A DNA stretch of 64,000 nt from Isoetes taiwanensis (GCA_021234155.1 JAJEKV010000009.1:12592546-12656545), one strand, 5' to 3'; numbered from the stretch's first letter, positions 1-12,484 are shown. The notes: generated by a model from the sequence alone, not told the origin. Translations and numbers: made by a program.

Positions 1-760
1 AAGATACGTCGCATGGATGTAAGTGCCTGCATTTTTTAACACAAAACTAGTGGGGGAAATATACATGCAATAGGCTCCAGGTTTTGAACAAGAAAACGAT
101 AAGGTATGGAGATTGTAAAGAGCAGTATATGGTTTAAAATAGTCACCTAAATTGTGGTACTTATATATAGATACTTTTCTTAAGGAGCAAGGGTTTATAA
201 AACTGAAGGATGACGGAAAGATTAATTTGTTTAACCAAGGAGAGGGGTATTGATTTATAGCATTATATGTTGATAACATTATGGTGGCAAGCAATGATGA
301 TATTCTTAACAAATGTAAGTCAATCTTTAAAGACATATTCAAGTTGAGTGATTTAGGGCCTCTGAAGGAGTTTCTAGACATTAAAGTGGCTAAGAATAGA
401 GAAAATAAAGTATTGGCTTTGTGTCAAGATCAAAACATAGATGGGATCTGAAGAGGTTTAGTATGGTTGCTTGCAAACCATTTAGTACATCAATGATTAT
501 AGAAGACAAAGTTTCTAGAATTTTGTGGCCAAGTATGGCAGTATAACAGGAAGAAAGATGGAGTACCATATCAAGAGCTCATTGGTTGCCTTTCGTATCT
601 TGCAAATTGTACTAGGCCTGACATAATGTTTTTAGTAAATGCACTTAGTAGATATTGTACAAACAGGGGAGAGGTCATTGGCTTGCAGCAAAAGGGATAT
701 TGAGATACTTAACACTAGAGTTGTCCTTAAATGGACCAAAACTGGTTCATTTGCACTGTT
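1..760 (+). pseudogene. Ty1/copia reverse transcriptase relic
   Basis: Broken plus-strand frames read as the copia reverse transcriptase. RAVYGLK is near 120, the catalytic box reads LYVDNIMVAS near 263-295 (the usual YVDD has its last Asp changed to Asn), FKLSDLGPLKEFLDIKVAK follows near 340-395, and the thumb-like segment LIGCLSYLANCTRPDIMF lies near 580-635. Stops and frameshifts separate these blocks, so it cannot make an active enzyme. The element enters from outside the window; RNase H and the 3' LTR are not visible. The family is clear from the order of motifs. Confidence 0.88.
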
Positions 761-1348
761 CACATTAAAATTCATATAGAATCAACCACTCAATTTTTCA
801 TAAGCCCTTCCTAGAAGTTGTCAGCTCACAAGAAAAATACTTAAAAGTCCATCAGCTCACATACTTGAAAGTTATGCTTAGGTGAATCCAAGGGGGTCTA
901 GTCAAAACTGTCTCATGTTTACATAAGGTAAAACTGTCTCGACAAAAAGACTTTTTTTATATTTTTCATTATTTTTGTATTTTTCTAGATGAGATAGAGA
1001 GTAAAACACAAAAACCACATCTCAATTCGAGTACTGTGAAGGGAGATAGGGCCATTTGAACATGGCAGAGTCAAAACTGTCTTCTATCTTTTGTGAACCA
1101 ATAATGGTTTCCAGAAGGCTGTTCCCAAATCAAATTAATAACTTTTACTTGAAAATGAATTTTAGCCTGAAGTTTAGAATATAAATAGTAGACAAGTTGC
1201 TTCATTCAAGAAAAATATTCATTGGCCTTCATTTGGAAGTTTTAGATTTTTCCTATAATTTTTAGTACAAGTAACTTTTAATTTAGTCTCTATTGAAGAA
1301 AAAATATTTAAGGTTGCTTGTTAAAAAATCATATATGAAAGTTAATAA
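761..1348. other. Spacer, nothing recognised
   Basis: AT-rich DNA with no coding pattern, repeat or RNA gene that I can support. Confidence 0.5.
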
Positions 1349-1535
1349 TAGAATAGAATAGAACAGAATAAACTTTTATCGTTCACGAAGACCAATTGGC
1401 CTATGGGACCCAAACAAAAAGAGAGCAACAAGCGTATCACTGTCAGGATTAAAAAACCCATGCCCTGAAGGGTTTTTGAGTGAAAAACCTTAGCAGTAAT
1501 AAGTATGCTGGTGTACAATTCAATTTTCTCCATCA
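1349..1535 (-). repeat. LINE 3' end with pentanucleotide tail
   Basis: Read on the minus strand, this is a 3'-terminal LINE fragment. A block containing GGGTTTTTTAATCC leads to TTTGGGTCCCATAGGCC, then a GATAAAA-type run and a (TATTC)n tail at 1349-1370. The same end recurs at 7229, 11041, 22375 and 37358. No reverse transcriptase is attached, which fits heavy 5' truncation. A short ORF across it is a by-product of the repeat, not a gene. Confidence 0.75.
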
Positions 1536-2626
1536 TACATGAAGAACGAGTTTATGATATTTGCTCATGAATTTTATAAACAACAAACCCTTAAGTTTTT
1601 TTTTTTCACACTAGAAAAAAGTCTCTTATTCAAACAATAAGGGAGCACAAAACGATTTGCACAACCTTCTGCCTTAAAAAAAACAAGGTTCCAAAAAAAA
1701 GTGAAAATTGCATGAGACCCACTTTAATATAATGCGACTTTAGATCTAGAAGTATTGGACCTTCTCTTATAAACAACAAGGTGAAGTTCTATGTCTATTT
1801 GCAACTGTAGTGTGTCTTACAATTTAAAAATGGAAAATTCCAATTATACCCCTCAAGTTTGTGAAAAGTCCAAAAATACCCTCCAAATGAAGATCATTTT
1901 TGGAAAAGTGGTAATAGACTTTTTGTTGCTCCTTAAATTCAAAAGTTGTCTTCACAAACATTATAGATTAGAGCAAGTTCTTCCGAACAACATCAAATTC
2001 ATCGAAATGGGATGGAAATTCACAAGTTATGCTCATTTATGTCATTTTTTATAGCACTTATTTAAAACACTATAACTTGAAAATTCCAACTCCATTTTAG
2101 ACGACTCTACTGCTATTGGATAGTCCTCATTTTCATCTACAAGTTTTATGAAGGGCACTTTTTTATTTGGTTGATCAGAAGAAAGTCATTGCCATTCAAG
2201 CTAAATACCTTGTTTCTAGGGGTATTTTGGAATAGTTGTAAACTTGAAAGGTATATTTAGAATTTTCCCTTTGAAAAAGGGATATGCCAACAACACGAAA
2301 CTACAAACTGGCCAATTCACAAAATCAACAAAGTAAGCTGCAATAGTAGTAGTTGTGTTTATGTCAAGACAAAATGCAAAAAATATTGTTCATCGGGGCG
2401 AGCCAACTCCCTTGCCGAGGAACCATGAAACCATGTTGTGCTGGTGCTACAAAATTTGACTCTAGGGATACTTTTTATCCTATTACAATCCCAAATGTTG
2501 TCGAAAATGGTACAAATGAAGATACAGGAAGGCTAGCCTTTTATGACACGCTCTTTTGTTTTTTTTTTTTTGGGGTCCTATAGTGAGCCACTTCAGAATT
2601 ATGGAGAAGAGGGAGAGGGAGGGGGC
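1536..2626. other. Spacer, nothing recognised
   Basis: AT-rich stretch with short chance ORFs only. No element ends or coding similarity seen. Confidence 0.45.
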
Positions 2627-2720
2627 ATATGACACACACCACACCAACATTGCTCTGTTGGAAGAGGAAGAGGAAGATTGGACATATGACATACATCACA
2701 CCAACATTGCTCTGCTGGGT
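2627..2720 (+). repeat. Short tandem duplication, about 58-bp unit
   Basis: Two copies of a 36-bp core starting CATATGACA and containing CACACCAACATTGCTCTG lie at 2627-2662 and 2685-2720, separated by a GGAAGAGGAAGAGGAAGA purine stretch. The copies differ at about three positions. Confidence 0.8.
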
Positions 2721-2729
2721 CCTATTCCC

Positions 2730-3439
2730 AACCAGCTTACATTGAATGTGACTTTGGGCAACCTTGAACTCAAGACAAAGAAATGTGGAAAATAAAATAC
2801 CTTTTTTGTTAATTAAATTGCATGGCGTACTTACTCGTGATCCCCACGAAATGGGCGTATTTCTATACTCTATTGTGGATAAGATTGTTGATCAAGATTG
2901 GTCCAGTTTTTTCATCCACTTCATTCAATGGTTAGATTGAGACAATAACCTTGTATTACACACTATTGGAAAATATGACATTTTACCATGGTCCACAATT
3001 GGACCATGAGTGGGTGACCTTCCTCTAACGCAAAGCACGATATACATACCATCTTATCTTATGAGCTCGAGAAAGTCCAAATGTTGGCTTCATCAAACAT
3101 GTTAAATCTATTGATAGCCATTTGTTAAATTTCCAACCTTAATCTATTGGTAGCCAAATGTTAATGGCAAGGTTGAGATTGATTCGAAATGTCACATGCC
3201 CAAGGCATGGCCAAGGTGGGTGCTTACGTTGCTATTGTTGCAATGTCAAGATCATGAACTCTTTCCTAACTATAGTATGGATCCTCGTTTTGAAGTTCAA
3301 AAGGATGCCAACTTCATTGCCAATAATCTCTTTTTTCAGATTTTCTTCCAAGGACCGTACAACACCATCAAATGTTCAATACAATATTGTATTGCCATAA
3401 AATATTAAACACATAAGTAATATACTAAAGCAAGTGACT
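2730..3439. other. Spacer downstream of the 7TM gene
   Basis: Lies at the 3' side of the minus-strand 7TM gene and should include its 3' UTR near 3380-3439. No other feature recognised. Confidence 0.4.
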
Positions 3440-4738
3440 TTATAGCATGTCCAAATCAAGCTCTAGGTTCACACGTTCTTCATCATCTTCCAAGGTAATG
3501 TAAGAGCTGGAAGAAGGTGGCCTCATCTTATAACCAACAAGGCAATAGAATGCAAGGGTCACCAATTCAACACCAAGGTAACGAGTCCATTCGAATTGAT
3601 AAGGCACAACAGAGCTGAGGGCAGATGCTAGAATTCTAGTACTATAGAGATAAACAGCCACAGCAATGTAATAGATTCTGAATTGGCTAAGCTTGGCCAG
3701 ATTTATTGCAGCCTTTCCATCGGTGCGTGATGCTTCGCGAAGATTTCTAATGGACCAAGCAATTGGCAATAGAACTCCAATGCAACACACTATATCAATT
3801 AGCAGAAATATATGCTTCCATTGTGTCCATGAGGCTTCTGCAGGTCCCATTTCCTCAAGTTCTACACTTGCTACATTTGCCAACACTTGAAGTGGTATCA
3901 CAACCATCAATACCTTTTTTTCTCTTCCTTGCAAATATGGCTTTAAATATGACCACCCTGCTCCTATCAAAATTAACACTGTAAATAACATTACCCCCTT
4001 CAATATCCCCATTAAATAAAATACCATGTCCCATCCATGCCCGGTTCCTGTTCTTTCTGTATATAACTCATCCTCTGATTCTGTCAACAGATTCAAGGCT
4101 TTTACAAAAACTAATATACCCATGAGTATATGAATTCTGTGAATGTTTTCTTTTCGTTTGACGCATGTGAATAACCATGCTCCTGTTGCTACAACATATA
4201 TAATGAAAAAGGAAAAATATAAAATTGGTAACTGAGTCTGGCCTATTGACAGATAGTCTTTCTTGTTACTCGACATTAAATTATATGTAGAAGTTGTTAC
4301 CTTCATCCCCAATTTAACTTGAGGATGGCAGTTGGCGAGAAATATAAAATATTCCCCTGCTTTTGGCACTGAATAGGTGTTATTGTAATTCTTTTCTTTG
4401 ATTTCATGCAGTGACACCAGATTAATTACAGAATTACTGTATAAAATACACTGACCTCGATTTTTTTCTGATTCATCCACTGCTTGCAAAAATTCCTCTG
4501 ATGTGCTCATGAAAAATCCTATAAGCGATAAATTCGTGCCTTCTGGGGCTTCTAACTGCAAATCAGATACACTCATCTCTAATTTCCCTTTGTCAGTGAA
4601 GCCAAAATTTTCAAACATGATTAGAGATCTGTCATCTCCGCTTATTACGCTTTGTCTGATCTTGGCATGGCAACTTACTAGACTTGATAACAGAACAAGG
4701 GCCCAAATCTGTAAAGAAATTCCTAACATCTTAGCCAT
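3440..4738 (-). CDS. Seven-transmembrane GOST/GPR107-family protein
   Basis: A 432-residue intronless reading frame with the full architecture of the lung seven-transmembrane receptor (GPR107/GPR108, GOST) family, whose plant members include Arabidopsis candidate GPCRs CAND6 and CAND7. Residues 1-25 form a signal peptide ending SCHA. Residues 26-168 are a lumenal/extracellular GOLD-like domain with two cysteines (C97, C137) and N-glycosylation sites such as NNT near 119. Seven hydrophobic segments follow at about 170-192, 202-219, 239-262, 276-292, 309-330, 353-375 and 385-404, then an acidic tail. Family members act in the Golgi/endosomal system; a true G-protein role is debated. The first ATG gives the signal peptide directly, so this start is preferred. 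Length matches the family. The Ser-rich, acidic C-terminus is ordinary. Confidence 0.93.
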   Translation of the reverse strand: MAKMLGISLQIWALVLLSSLVSCHAKIRQSVISGDDRSLIMFENFGFTDKGKLEMSVSDLQLEAPEGTNLSLIGFFMSTSEEFLQAVDESEKNRGQCILYSNSVINLVSLHEIKEKNYNNTYSVPKAGEYFIFLANCHPQVKLGMKVTTSTYNLMSSNKKDYLSIGQTQLPILYFSFFIIYVVATGAWLFTCVKRKENIHRIHILMGILVFVKALNLLTESEDELYTERTGTGHGWDMVFYLMGILKGVMLFTVLILIGAGWSYLKPYLQGREKKVLMVVIPLQVLANVASVELEEMGPAEASWTQWKHIFLLIDIVCCIGVLLPIAWSIRNLREASRTDGKAAINLAKLSQFRIYYIAVAVYLYSTRILASALSSVVPYQFEWTRYLGVELVTLAFYCLVGYKMRPPSSSSYITLEDDEERVNLELDLDML

Positions 4739-4810
4739 GCTAGGAAAGAAAAGGATCTCTTACCGGAGTGGAGGAATGGAAGGATTATGAAGGCCAAATA
4801 GAAGGCCATA

Positions 4811-4820
4811 GAATATAAGG
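4811..4820 (-). promoter_or_regulatory. Possible TATA-like element of the 7TM gene
   Basis: CCTTATATTC on the minus strand, about 75 bases upstream of the ATG at 4738. Spacing suits a plant core promoter with a short leader, but the match is imperfect. Confidence 0.3.
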
Positions 4821-4829
4821 CGCTTCATA

Positions 4830-5410
4830 TTCGGGGAAGAAGAGGATGAATATGTCAAACGTAAAACCGCAACCTCGGACTTGTTGGATGCCATGGCCCA
4901 TTTTGTCAAAAGGAAGAAGAATCGTTGGTTACTTATCCCCCAAAAGTCTAGGTATTCCTATTCAATAAACAACACTGCCTATGAAGGGGCCCATATTGGT
5001 TTATGCTTGTTGAACGGAACCCTAGAAATTTCCTTATCACCTCCTTCTAGACTAAATGGTCTTCGTATGTTCTTATGCAAATCTTGTATGTGAGAGGTCT
5101 CAATTAGAGTGCCCCCTCCTTAACAACCTGGCCCTCAAGTTTTAAGGCTGAGATCAGATCTCAGCCGTTGATTGCAAGAGTGTTACCCACATTAAAAAGT
5201 GCATAAACATCCTCATTTGTTATAATAGGGCAAAACACCCTCGTTCCAGGGTGTTATCCCTCTCATATTTGTGTTTGCCCTACTCAAAAACTGTGTTTAC
5301 TAACTTCTTTAAAATGAGGCCTGGACAGTGGTAACACATTAGTCCTCAAACATGTATGTCTCTAAGTAGGAGATCGCCCATAGACCCGTCCCATGGCCCG
5401 TTGTAGGGTG
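4830..5410. other. Upstream spacer with a small palindrome
   Basis: No gene recognised. A near-perfect inverted repeat, GGCTGAGATC and its complement around one base, lies at 5146-5166. Nearby phrases such as GGGTGTTA recur at 17100-17480, suggesting a shared, very degraded repeat. Confidence 0.4.
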
Positions 5411-5938
5411 CTTTATTGGAAATTGGAGAATTGGAAGTCAAGTCATTCATTTCCTCATCAAAGCCAATGGCTACCTGCTGATGGCATTAAACCGTGAAAA
5501 GAATCAACACCCAAAGATGCCTCTAACTATTCCATCGAAAGAAAGGCTTGAATAGATGGCTGCGAAAGACATGCTTGAATAGATGGCTGCGGACATCCAT
5601 ATCGGATTCTATCTTTGAATCATCTAGCACGTGGTCAGGATGGTCTTCAATGGGTGAATATTACCTTGAGATATATTTGTTCTCTGACTGTAGTCCTCCT
5701 ACGAGATTAGCTTGATGGTTATATTATCAAAAGATCGAATAATATTTGCTTTATTGGAAATTGGAGAATTGGAAGTCAAGCCATTTCCTCGTCAAAGCCA
5801 ATGGCTACCTGTTGATGGCATGAAACCTTGAAAAGAAACTAAATATCAACACCCAAAGATGCTTCTAACTATTCCACCTAAAGAAAGGTTTGAATAGATG
5901 GTTGCGGACTTCCTTATCGGATTCTATATTTGAACGAG
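5411..5938 (+). repeat. Direct duplication of a ~200-bp segment
   Basis: Copy 1 at about 5411-5618 and copy 2 at about 5749-5938 both begin GCTTTATTGGAAATTGGAG and end near GGATTCTAT with a TTTGAA. Copy 1 also has an internal duplication of about 28 bp (CTTGAATAGATGGCTGCG twice, 5547-5592). Neither copy codes for anything I recognise. Confidence 0.85.
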
Positions 5939-7228
5939 TTTCGAATTCTGATCTTACGGTTGTCATAGAATATTGGTCAAAAGAACTTGGAGTCTTTGAT
6001 CATGTGCTATTTGGTCAAGGAACTTGGAGGTTTTGATCATGTAAGAAGACCAATCCACCTAAACCAAAACTTTCATGACATTGCGTTGTTTATCCATAGG
6101 CAAAATTTTAAGAATAGAATAGAATTTATAAGGGGGAATAAAAAGCACTAGCTTCTTTTTATCCTAACATTTGCAAACAAACGACAATGGATCCTTCTAT
6201 GAGGGTTTGGGAAAGAAAGTTCGATTCTTCCTTTCTCTCATATTTTTTCATGCTCCAAACCCTTAAACACCACACCTATTCTACAAAATTTAAAATTTTA
6301 CCTACATATATGTACATGTATATGAATGCACTCCGCATGCTATTACTTAGGCATCAATATCATAGTGATGGAATGCTATAATCTGAGAGGATTACCTTAA
6401 ATTGGAACGTTCATGTGCTTCGGTGCTGCCACGTGGTGCACCAATCCATTGCGTAATGGTAATTGGCCTCAATATTATTGTCATTTTGTTGATTTTTTGT
6501 CTCTTTATGATATCTGCCAATTCCTCCCCAATTACCATATTGTGAGAGCAAGAAAATGGGTCTTCCAAATCTGCAACACATTTCTAGCCTACATTCGATC
6601 GAGGTTGCAAAATCGAATCCCCCTTTCCTTACTTCTATACTGACCTTAATGGCCATTTAAGATACTTTATTGACTGTATTTGGATTCAGTATCTTCAAAA
6701 TTAAATCTTATCATTAGTCTCCTTGCTGAAATAAGTACATAATGCCACATGTTCGTGTTTTAGGAGTATTTTCTTATGCTTATACAGTTAGATGAGATAT
6801 GTATGTCTTGTAATGTATACTTTTGATTAATAAACTCTTTTTTCATCCTTCAAAAAGGAATAAAAGAAAAGAAAATACTTTATTGACATTCGTATATTAC
6901 TTCTATTCTTTGGCCACTAATACACACTATAATCTATTTTAACATGCTTATGCTCAAAAAGTACTTGTTTTTTCCTTAGAATTTGATTGAAAAATACGCA
7001 TAAAGCAAGTTCACCTGCTTCGAAGTTACTTGAAATATATTCGATGGTATAAATATTTGTGAATATAACAAAAGATACTTCAACTTTTACCTTAGCATTC
7101 CATTCCACGCTTCCACAACTTCTCAGAGCACCATATGTGCATGACTTGGCATTATACATACTTGAGGTTCTAGATAAACGTCTGCAATTACTGAGCCCTC
7201 AGTAGTCATTATCTCCGCTTGTCTAGTA
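5939..7228. other. Spacer with a probable LINE tail
   Basis: No gene recognised. At 6800-6875 the sequence CTTGTAATGTATAC, TTAATAAACTC and CATCCTTCAAAAAGG resembles the poly-A-adjacent end of plant LINEs; a similar stretch is at 11340-11450. Confidence 0.35.
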
Positions 7229-7381
7229 TCATCATTACTGCAAAGGTTTTTCCCTTGAAAATCTTTCGAGGCATGGGTTTTTTAATCCTAGTAGTAATGA
7301 TTGTACTAGCCCATTGTATGGGTCCCATGACCTATTGGTCTCCGTGGACGTTAAAAAAACTATTCTATTCTATTCTATTCT
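7229..7381 (+). repeat. LINE 3' end with (TATTC)n tail
   Basis: Plus-strand copy of the LINE terminus seen at 1349-1535. It contains GGCATGGGTTTTTTAATCC, then GGGTCCCATGACC, GTCTCCGTGGACG and a tail of CTATTC repeats to 7381. Only the non-coding terminus is present. Confidence 0.75.
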
Positions 7382-10079
7382 TTTACGACCAAATAAAAAT
7401 GCAAATGATGTTTAACTTGTATAATAATAATAATGAATAAATGTATTTTTATCATCCATGGCGAGTCTCAAGCAATGGCCCATTCTCTCCTCAAGCCATA
7501 TCTATTGCCTTTGAAATGTCTCATGCTCACGCGAAACCTTCATTTCTGCATGGCATAGTCTACATGCTTATATGTTAATAAATAGAAAAATGTTCTTGCA
7601 TAATCATTATGTCTGGCTTCTACAGCCTTACAAACAATGGCATATACGCTCCCCTCCCTTTTTGAGATGACCATTGCCCCGTTAGCCTCTTTATCATCCT
7701 TGCTTATTTTATTGAATGTTATTTGAAGAAGATATAATTTTTTTTTTTGATATAATATGAACTTCTTGTGGTGAGAACCACAAGTGCAACTTCTATATTA
7801 AAGAAGTTTCTTCAAATTTGCATGGTATCAAAGGGTCCTCAAATATGATAGGATTCCAGTAGAGATCCATTATGGCAAATCTATCCAATTAAAGAAGCAT
7901 AGGCTCCCAAATTTTGAAGCTACATCTATAAGCAACTGGTTAAGAAATGGTTATTCGTCTTTTAGTGAACACTAAAGGAGATTCTATATTTGAAAATGTC
8001 TTACTAAAAGATCTTATTATGCAACAAAGGATAGCATGTGCAAGTCGTCATTTTGGCAGCTAAAGAATGTTAATTGGACCTTTATGAATATCTATGTGCT
8101 AAAGGCTTGCAGAAAGGGCACTAGTAAGAAGAAATATTGCGAGGGATAAGTCAACAGGGCGACCTAGTCGAGAATTAAATACTGGATGGTGATTGGAATG
8201 ACTGATATGTGGGGTCAAAATTCTGGAATTTAACAGATGGATGAAAAAGATATTGTTTGCAGTTATTGCTAGATAACACTGGTTTGCCTTCGTTTTAACA
8301 TCTAATGCCACATCTTGGTGCAATAATCAAAAGGTTCAGGAGAGGCATATGCTACTTGTTAAACAGATTTCACATGATCGACAACCTATCAACTTCGTCA
8401 TAAATGCTACATAAGAGGAATTGGATTTTTCTCACTCATATCATGCTCCTAAAAACCAGTTTTGAGAAGTATTCCTATTATTAAGAAAAGTGGTAATGTT
8501 CCATTTAACACATAGTGATTGGGAGAGATTGCCTTTTGAATCTCTTTTTGTAAACATCCAATGGGATTAATCTCCTTAGTATGGAAGCTTGACTTAAGAA
8601 GATCGGCCAACTAAAGATTTAATTAAAAGAATGAGGTAAAAACTAGAGCTAGATTAGGTATACAATATGATAAAGAAGGTAAAAATGATCAGTAGTATCA
8701 AGCAACTCCTGAAATACAAGTTAGAGAGTACAACTGTAGCTATAGAAGAGAAAAAAGCTAGAGGAGCCTTGCTATGTTTAAAGACTAAGTGGTCTACAAA
8801 GCCTGACCATGAAAACTAAGTTTTTAGCGAGCGCAAGGTTGGTAGAAAAGTAACGTATCATTGATAAAGTTTGATAAGCAGAATGTAGTAACTATTTCAA
8901 CAATTTTTTTCTTATGAACTCTCTCCAAGACATTAGTGTCATATATTCCTGCAATTCAAGTTCTTGAGCCTCCTTTCTCCAAACCTACAGGTTAATGAAC
9001 GCGCTCTGGGCCATGTCATCGAGAAGGCCGATAGTGTAAGTGATTTGGTCATCTGCCATATGCTCTGCTGCTGCCCTTGCCCTCTAGAGTTTTCTGGTGA
9101 GATTGTGGCTGAATTTAAAATCTGGATCAAGAGATCCCTGAATCTTAATCTTCCCATAATCTCTTACCCTCACCTGAAATTTTCAAATAATTCATGCACC
9201 ATGAACTTGTGATTCTCCAGTTCCACCTTTCTGGTGTAGGTTTTGGTGCAGTCACCGACTTGGCGCAATGCCATTGTCAAATGAGTTGATCATACCTAAA
9301 ATCCTTCAAACAATCAGAAGCTGCCAGTTCTTCACTTGGACCCGCATTAACGCATTCTATATTGGTCACTTGGATTCGCATTGACGCGTTCTATATTGCG
9401 GCAACCAAAGTGAGGACACATATAGGCTTTTAAGTTCTACCATGTCGGGGATTATCATCGTATACCCCTAATAACCAACTCCTAAATATAAATAACATTG
9501 ACAAGGTTTGAACCTATGATCAAATGTACATTTATTTTTGCATTACTAGGCCTATACCAACTCACCATACATCCGTTGGACAAAACTTTTGTCTTACATG
9601 CACACTTTGTAGGCAGGATTTAATCCCACCTTAGGAAGTCTAGGTCCTAGGGGCAACTCTAGGGCATGGCTTTTTAGCCTCACTATCCTAGTGCCATTTG
9701 CCATAGTCCCATTGATTTTTTATTACTTTGTTTAAGGTTTGTTTTAAGCTCTTGAGGCTTCCTCATCTACATCTCATCTCTCTCCATTAGCACCTCTGTT
9801 CTGGCACTCCAATCAGCAATTCTTATTTTTCCTCAGTTTGATACTTATAGCGCAAAGCAATGGCATCAAACAATGAAGGGGGCTGGGTAGTGAAAATGTA
9901 GCAATGGGCAGAAAGGATGGGGGGTGGACTTATGTAGAGAAGTGGAAAGTAGATAGTTAGAGGAAGTGTAGAATGGTCTCAGAATATGACTAATAAAGCA
10001 ATGGATACAGAGACAGCTGGACAAGAAACTGGACTAATATTTAAAAAAAATGAACCCTGAGGGCAGTTTTGGCCAGGAC
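7382..10079. other. Long spacer, mostly unreadable
   Basis: No intact gene. Around 8640-8850 the plus strand reads in pieces such as IKQLLKYKLESTTVAIEEKK, faintly like the region before the reverse transcriptase of LINEs, but stops interrupt it and I would not call it. 9300-9420 repeats a phrase containing CTTGGAYYCGCATTRACGC twice. Confidence 0.35.
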
Positions 10080-10995
10080 ATATACACTACTAGCAGCATA
10101 ACAAAATCTGCAAGGATGACAATTGGGAGATTCGGAATGGGTAACCACAAGCTTTAGATCGAGAGAGGCAGATGGCAGTGACCACAGATAGAAAGGAAAT
10201 ACAGAATGTGCAAACTGTGTGACCTAAAGGAAATTGAGAACGAAGGGCACGTATGGAATAAATGCCCTGCATATGAACAGATCAGAAGGGAAATTTTGAA
10301 AATACAATGGAAGATAGGAGTAAATAAAGGTACCAGGGATAGGGCCAAAGCAAAATGGATAGGGATAGCTATCAAACAAATTCTGACAGAGCATGAGAGC
10401 AGATATAAAGAATTGGAAAGGACGATCTGCATTACGGAGGTGAACCTTAAGGTCACAAAGGGCAAATAGGTAAGGGAGGGAATGGTTTTGGGTAAAAGCA
10501 TGCTACGGTGTACCACTTTTGGAACCCTCAAAAGTACCTACACTGGGTACTTTTAAAACTGGTACTTTCTGTTTTTTCTTTCCATTAAAATCAATCGAAA
10601 TTTTTTGAATTGAAGGTCAATAACACATCAATCTATAGTATTAGAGGATAACAATATTATTAGAGACTAAAATAAATGAATTAACTCTCAAACTTATTGT
10701 TTATTATGGCATTTATGCAAGTTCCCAGTACCCAGTGTTGGGTACTTTTCTGGGTAGTTTTGCATTCCCTAAAAAGTACTTTAGATGGTACACCCTAGCA
10801 TGCTTTCACCCTTTTTCCCCGTGCTGACTGCTTTTTATCATTCCTCTTCCAGACCTGAGACTGAAAACAGTCGCCCACTTCTTTTTATCTGTTTGTCAAA
10901 TAATATAAACTCTGTAAATGCGGGTGTTGGAAGCTGTGCTTGCACCTTGTAACCTAGTCATAGGGCCTCGGGAGCAAGATATGACGCCAATCAAT
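10080..10995 (+). pseudogene. LINE ORF2 C-terminus and 3' UTR
   Basis: The plus strand reads MCKLCDLKEIENEGHVWNKC followed by PAYEQIRREILK (10206-10310), the C-x2-C...H-x4-C zinc-binding tail (zf-RVT type) typical of plant LINE ORF2 proteins; the upstream piece NHKL-IERGRW near 10140-10180 fits the same family but has a stop. The coding end is near 10469. The 3' UTR continues to a (CAAT)n end at 10979-10994, and is interrupted by the element at 10505-10796. Confidence 0.75.
10505..10796. mobile_element. 292-bp MITE with 8-bp target duplication
   Basis: The ends read ACGGTGTACCA on the left and, in complement, AGGGTGTACCA on the right. Both sides are flanked by AGCATGCT (10497-10504 and 10797-10804). 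The 8-bp duplication suits a hAT-type MITE, although AGCATGCT is itself a palindrome, so a longer inverted repeat with a shorter duplication cannot be excluded. Inside are several GGGTACTTTT/AAAAGTACC motifs near both ends. It sits in the 3' UTR of the surrounding LINE, so it is younger than that insertion. Confidence 0.75.
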
Positions 10996-11040
10996 CAATC
11001 AATGGTAGGATTTAGCCGGACAGTAATACTCTGCGGGGTC

Positions 11041-11107
11041 TCTTTTTTTGGGTCCTAAAGGCCGATTTGTCTCCCTGGATGATAAAAATCTATTCTATTC
11101 TACTCTC
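11041..11107 (+). repeat. LINE 3' end with (TATTC)n tail
   Basis: TTTGGGTCCTAAAGGCC, GTCTCCCTGGATGATAAAAA and a short CTATTC tail match the LINE terminus at 7229-7381. It directly follows the end of a different LINE (10995). Confidence 0.7.
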
Positions 11108-12484
11108 TATTTATCTTTTACGCAAAATACATATACAGGATTCGACTTCGGTAGCGCTCAGTGTGGAACAATACGGTGGAACAATACGGTTCCTGTAGCA
11201 GTATTTTTGATGGCTTCGAAAGATATAAGTACTGCTCTATTAAAGTAAATGTTTCTTTTTTTGTTGCATGAAGTCTTGAGCATTGAATATTCTCTCTCAC
11301 TATACTAATCATTTAAGTGGATTCAGAAAGTGGTCCTTTATCTAATTTCATTGATTATTCATGTAAATTCTTTACTTTTCATATCTAATTAATAATTTTT
11401 TTTGCTTTCATCCTTAAAAAAAAGAAATAAAATAAAAGTCATTTGTCACAATAAATTAATATAATAATATAGTGTACTTTGCATGATAAAAAACATGACA
11501 AACAAGGCTAATCTCTAAAAACATGACAAACAAGGCTAATCTCTACTAAGGCTAATCTCTATTAGTGAACATAGTATAATTTCAACAAAAGTTAGTTTTT
11601 AGATAAAGCTGGAATCACATTAGAGCTAAACCCAATTAATTAAATATGTGGTAAGTTTAGGCGGGTGTTCAGCCCAAAAATGGTTATGGCTATCATGTTC
11701 TATCAGACTATCAGGTACCAACAATTCTAAAAATCTTCCATGTCATCTGTCATGCCAGCAACAAAAACTATGATAGCACCGAAGATTTTTTTTCAAAGCT
11801 TTCATCACCACTGATAATCTATCTGATCTCCACTTCTTCATAAGAAAAATCAATTTGTTGCAACTACCAATAGGGTCGGAATACCTTTCTGCTCATGTCT
11901 ATACCATCATAGTTACTCCAAATTTGATCGAAATCATAGTTCCATGATTGAAAACTCTCATGGAAATTACATGTTTATACGATTACATGTCGGACTGGCT
12001 TTCTGGTTATATGTAAGCCAAAAGCCGAAACCATAGTTTCACGATTTAAAGCTACGATGGACATGTTTAGGATTCCATACCATCTAATTGGAATAGCTGA
12101 AGCACAACATGATCCTAAGTCTGTTACAAAACTTCTGATCCAAGATGCAAGGTCGTTGATGCAAGGTTGCTGTGAAGATAGATTGGTGAAGATCGTTGAT
12201 AATTCATTAAACGATAATTTTAATTTTAATTTTGATTTTGATTTTTTGGTCTTAAGCAGGATGTCCTGGCGCCAGATTCCGCTAATGATGAAGGGTAAAA
12301 CTAAAGCTATTTCTTCAGGATTTCGTTCTAAATTTAATTCCGAAAATCTGGATTGTAGACAACTGGTTTGCAGTAAGAAAAAGGATTGAAAGTTTGCGTG
12401 GCCAGAATGCATTTATGAAGCTTCCAAGAAATTCTTTAAACAGCTTTTTAGAACAACTTCCAGGCAGCTTCCTAAAGGTTCGGT
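11108..12484. other. Spacer upstream of the first CML gene
   Basis: No gene recognised. A 28-bp tandem duplication containing ACATGACAAACAAGGC lies at 11489-11544, with a third partial copy to about 11560. ORFs at 11975-12412 on both strands show no recognisable domain. Confidence 0.4.

Noticed and set aside
1342-1536. 64-residue minus-strand ORF as a small gene
   Set aside because: It is the non-coding LINE terminus, which gives similar ORFs at 7219 and 37213.
5411-5938. Pair of LTRs of a tiny retroelement
   Set aside because: The two ~200-bp copies lack TG...CA ends, PBS and target duplication; a local duplication is simpler.
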